Made by a program: the position numbers and the translations under genes. Positions 29,810 through 30,873 of a DNA stretch of 30,873 nt are shown piece by piece. The first letter of the stretch is position 1. The number at the start of each line of letters is the position of its first letter. The notes beneath the pieces were generated by a model. It saw only the letters and a list, made by a program, of their open reading frames with translations, made no database searches and was not told the DNA's origin. Origin of the DNA: Rhizophagus sp. LPA8_4_AMF (lineage: Eukaryota > Glomeromycota > Glomeromycetes > Glomerales > Glomeraceae); the NCBI GenBank assembly GCA_021464525.1, contig JADRCO010000562.1, positions 1 through 30,873 of the forward strand. Direction: 5' to 3'.

Positions 29810-30873
29810 ATTCTATATATTATATATTATTATTTTTTTCTTATTTACAAAAAAATGATTTGTGGAAGAAATATTAAAATGGGTCAATAAGACGTTTAAT
29901 TTTATATATGCATTTTTTAGGTCGTAGTATTTTATCATTTTTAAAACAAAGTTCTGGAAATAATCTTCGAATTTTTTATAAATTGATGTCAGGATGTTCA
30001 AAAATATTGTTTCATGTACAAGAGATGCATTAGTAACATTTGTTAAATCACAAAATAAATTGAGCTATTTTAAAATTATTTTACAATCGGATTGTTATAT
30101 TCATTTATTTTTATTATAACTTTATTAGTATTACGGAAATTATGCAATGTAATTAATTAATGGCAATATTGACGTAAGTACATACATCATATCAATAAAG
30201 TATCTATCTAATATATGTTAATCTATCCTTCCAAATAGTATTATAATTGTCTGTTGCTTTTAAAATTTTATGGATTGTTTACAAGATTATAAAACCAATA
30301 TTCTACTATTAGAAGTATAGTTTTCAGAAGATTTTCTTTGTCACCAGACTAGTAAGATCATTTTTAAGAATGTATATCTTCATTACTTCTTTCTTTAGGT
30401 ATGACATAAATTTTCAAGTAATAAGTGAGTTATTGAATGTGAACTTGCCTATTTGGTTCACTTTTTCATAATTTTTAGAAATTCTTGATAATATGAATTT
30501 CTTTAATTTCTTTCATTATTTTTTTTTGTAATTTGATAAAATGAAAATAAAAAGAACTTTATAAAGGTTTTTAAATAATTGTTTGCCAAGATTATAAATG
30601 CCAATATTCTATTACTAGGAGTCATGTTGAGATTGTTGATGAGAATAAAATCCAATAGGTTTTTAGTCTATCATTATTACTTTGAAAATCAAAATAATCA
30701 TTATATTTATAATAATTATATTAGAATTTTTTTGAAGTTTATCACCAGTAATTGTTCTAGTAATATTTTTTAAGAATATTATATCTTGATAGTTTAAAAT
30801 TTCTTTAATTTCTTCTAAAAATTCTTGATAATTTAATGTTTTTTTAATTTCTTTCAGAAATTTTTGATAATTT
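29810..30873. other. AT-rich intergenic tail with repeat copies
   Basis: No gene supported. It contains copy 3 of the dispersed repeat and, from about 30780 to the end, further fragments of the AATTCTTGATAATTT / TTTAATTTCTTTC words. The open frames at 29813-30001 and 30579-30773 are AT-rich chance frames. Confidence 0.5.
30380..30600. repeat. Dispersed repeat, copy 3
   Basis: Begins CTTCTTTCTTTAGGTATGAC (copy 1 has CTTCTTTCTCTATACGTGAT), has GAACTTGCCTATTTGGTTCA, ATTTGATAAAATGAAAA and CCAAGATTATAAA in the same order as copies 1 and 2. Confidence 0.65.

Noticed and set aside
1-30873. tRNA, rRNA or CRISPR array
   Set aside because: I scanned for cloverleaf-like GGTTCRANYC boxes, rRNA landmarks and regular direct repeats with unique spacers. 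None was convincing, and the repeats present are contiguous or inverted.

Overview
The window looks like nuclear DNA of an arbuscular mycorrhizal fungus (Glomeromycotina, Rhizophagus-like). The DNA is very AT-rich. Genes are split by short introns (mostly about 60-110 nt) with GTAAGT-type donors and T-rich acceptors. The recognisable protein families (a signal-peptide, multi-membrane-span surface family, BTB proteins, a Gly-rich-repeat family, Plavaka-type transposases, LINEs with RNase H) are ones I associate with that group. The species assignment is inference from family resemblance and was not searched.

Layout. 1-3113 (-): nine in-phase exons of a large secreted/membrane receptor-like gene that runs off the left edge. 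4184-4900 (-): a small gene end preceded by three diverged ~160-bp copies of one exon-like segment. 5775-10560 (-): a 5'-truncated, multiply frameshifted LINE (RT, RNase H, zinc knuckle), itself interrupted by a 184-bp pogo-like MITE with a perfect TA duplication. 11890-12668 (-): the front end of a Plavaka-type transposase with a C2H2 finger, frameshifted and cut short. 12711-13318: a 15-bp minisatellite and a fold-back MITE. 13613-15438 (+): an apparently intact five-exon, 504-aa orphan gene, the best candidate here for something undescribed. 15440-16000: duplicated and tandem AT-rich repeats. 16195-16751 (+): a decayed Ty3/gypsy integrase, followed by decayed coding islands to 18273. 18277-18799: a MITE nested in a second inverted-repeat element. 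About 19500-25565 (-): one long decayed gene of a Gly-rich (collagen-like G-x-x) family, with two coding minisatellites. 25570-28980: AT-rich intergenic DNA with dispersed repeats. 28985-29809 (+): a three-exon BTB/POZ gene with one in-frame stop. 29810-30873: AT-rich repeats.

Only three loci look like host genes in good order: the receptor-like gene, the 504-aa orphan and the nearly intact BTB gene. The rest is transposon remnants and a decayed host gene. This is a repeat-rich, gene-poor compartment in which lineage-specific families are born and lost. No operon-like logic, RNA gene or CRISPR array was seen.
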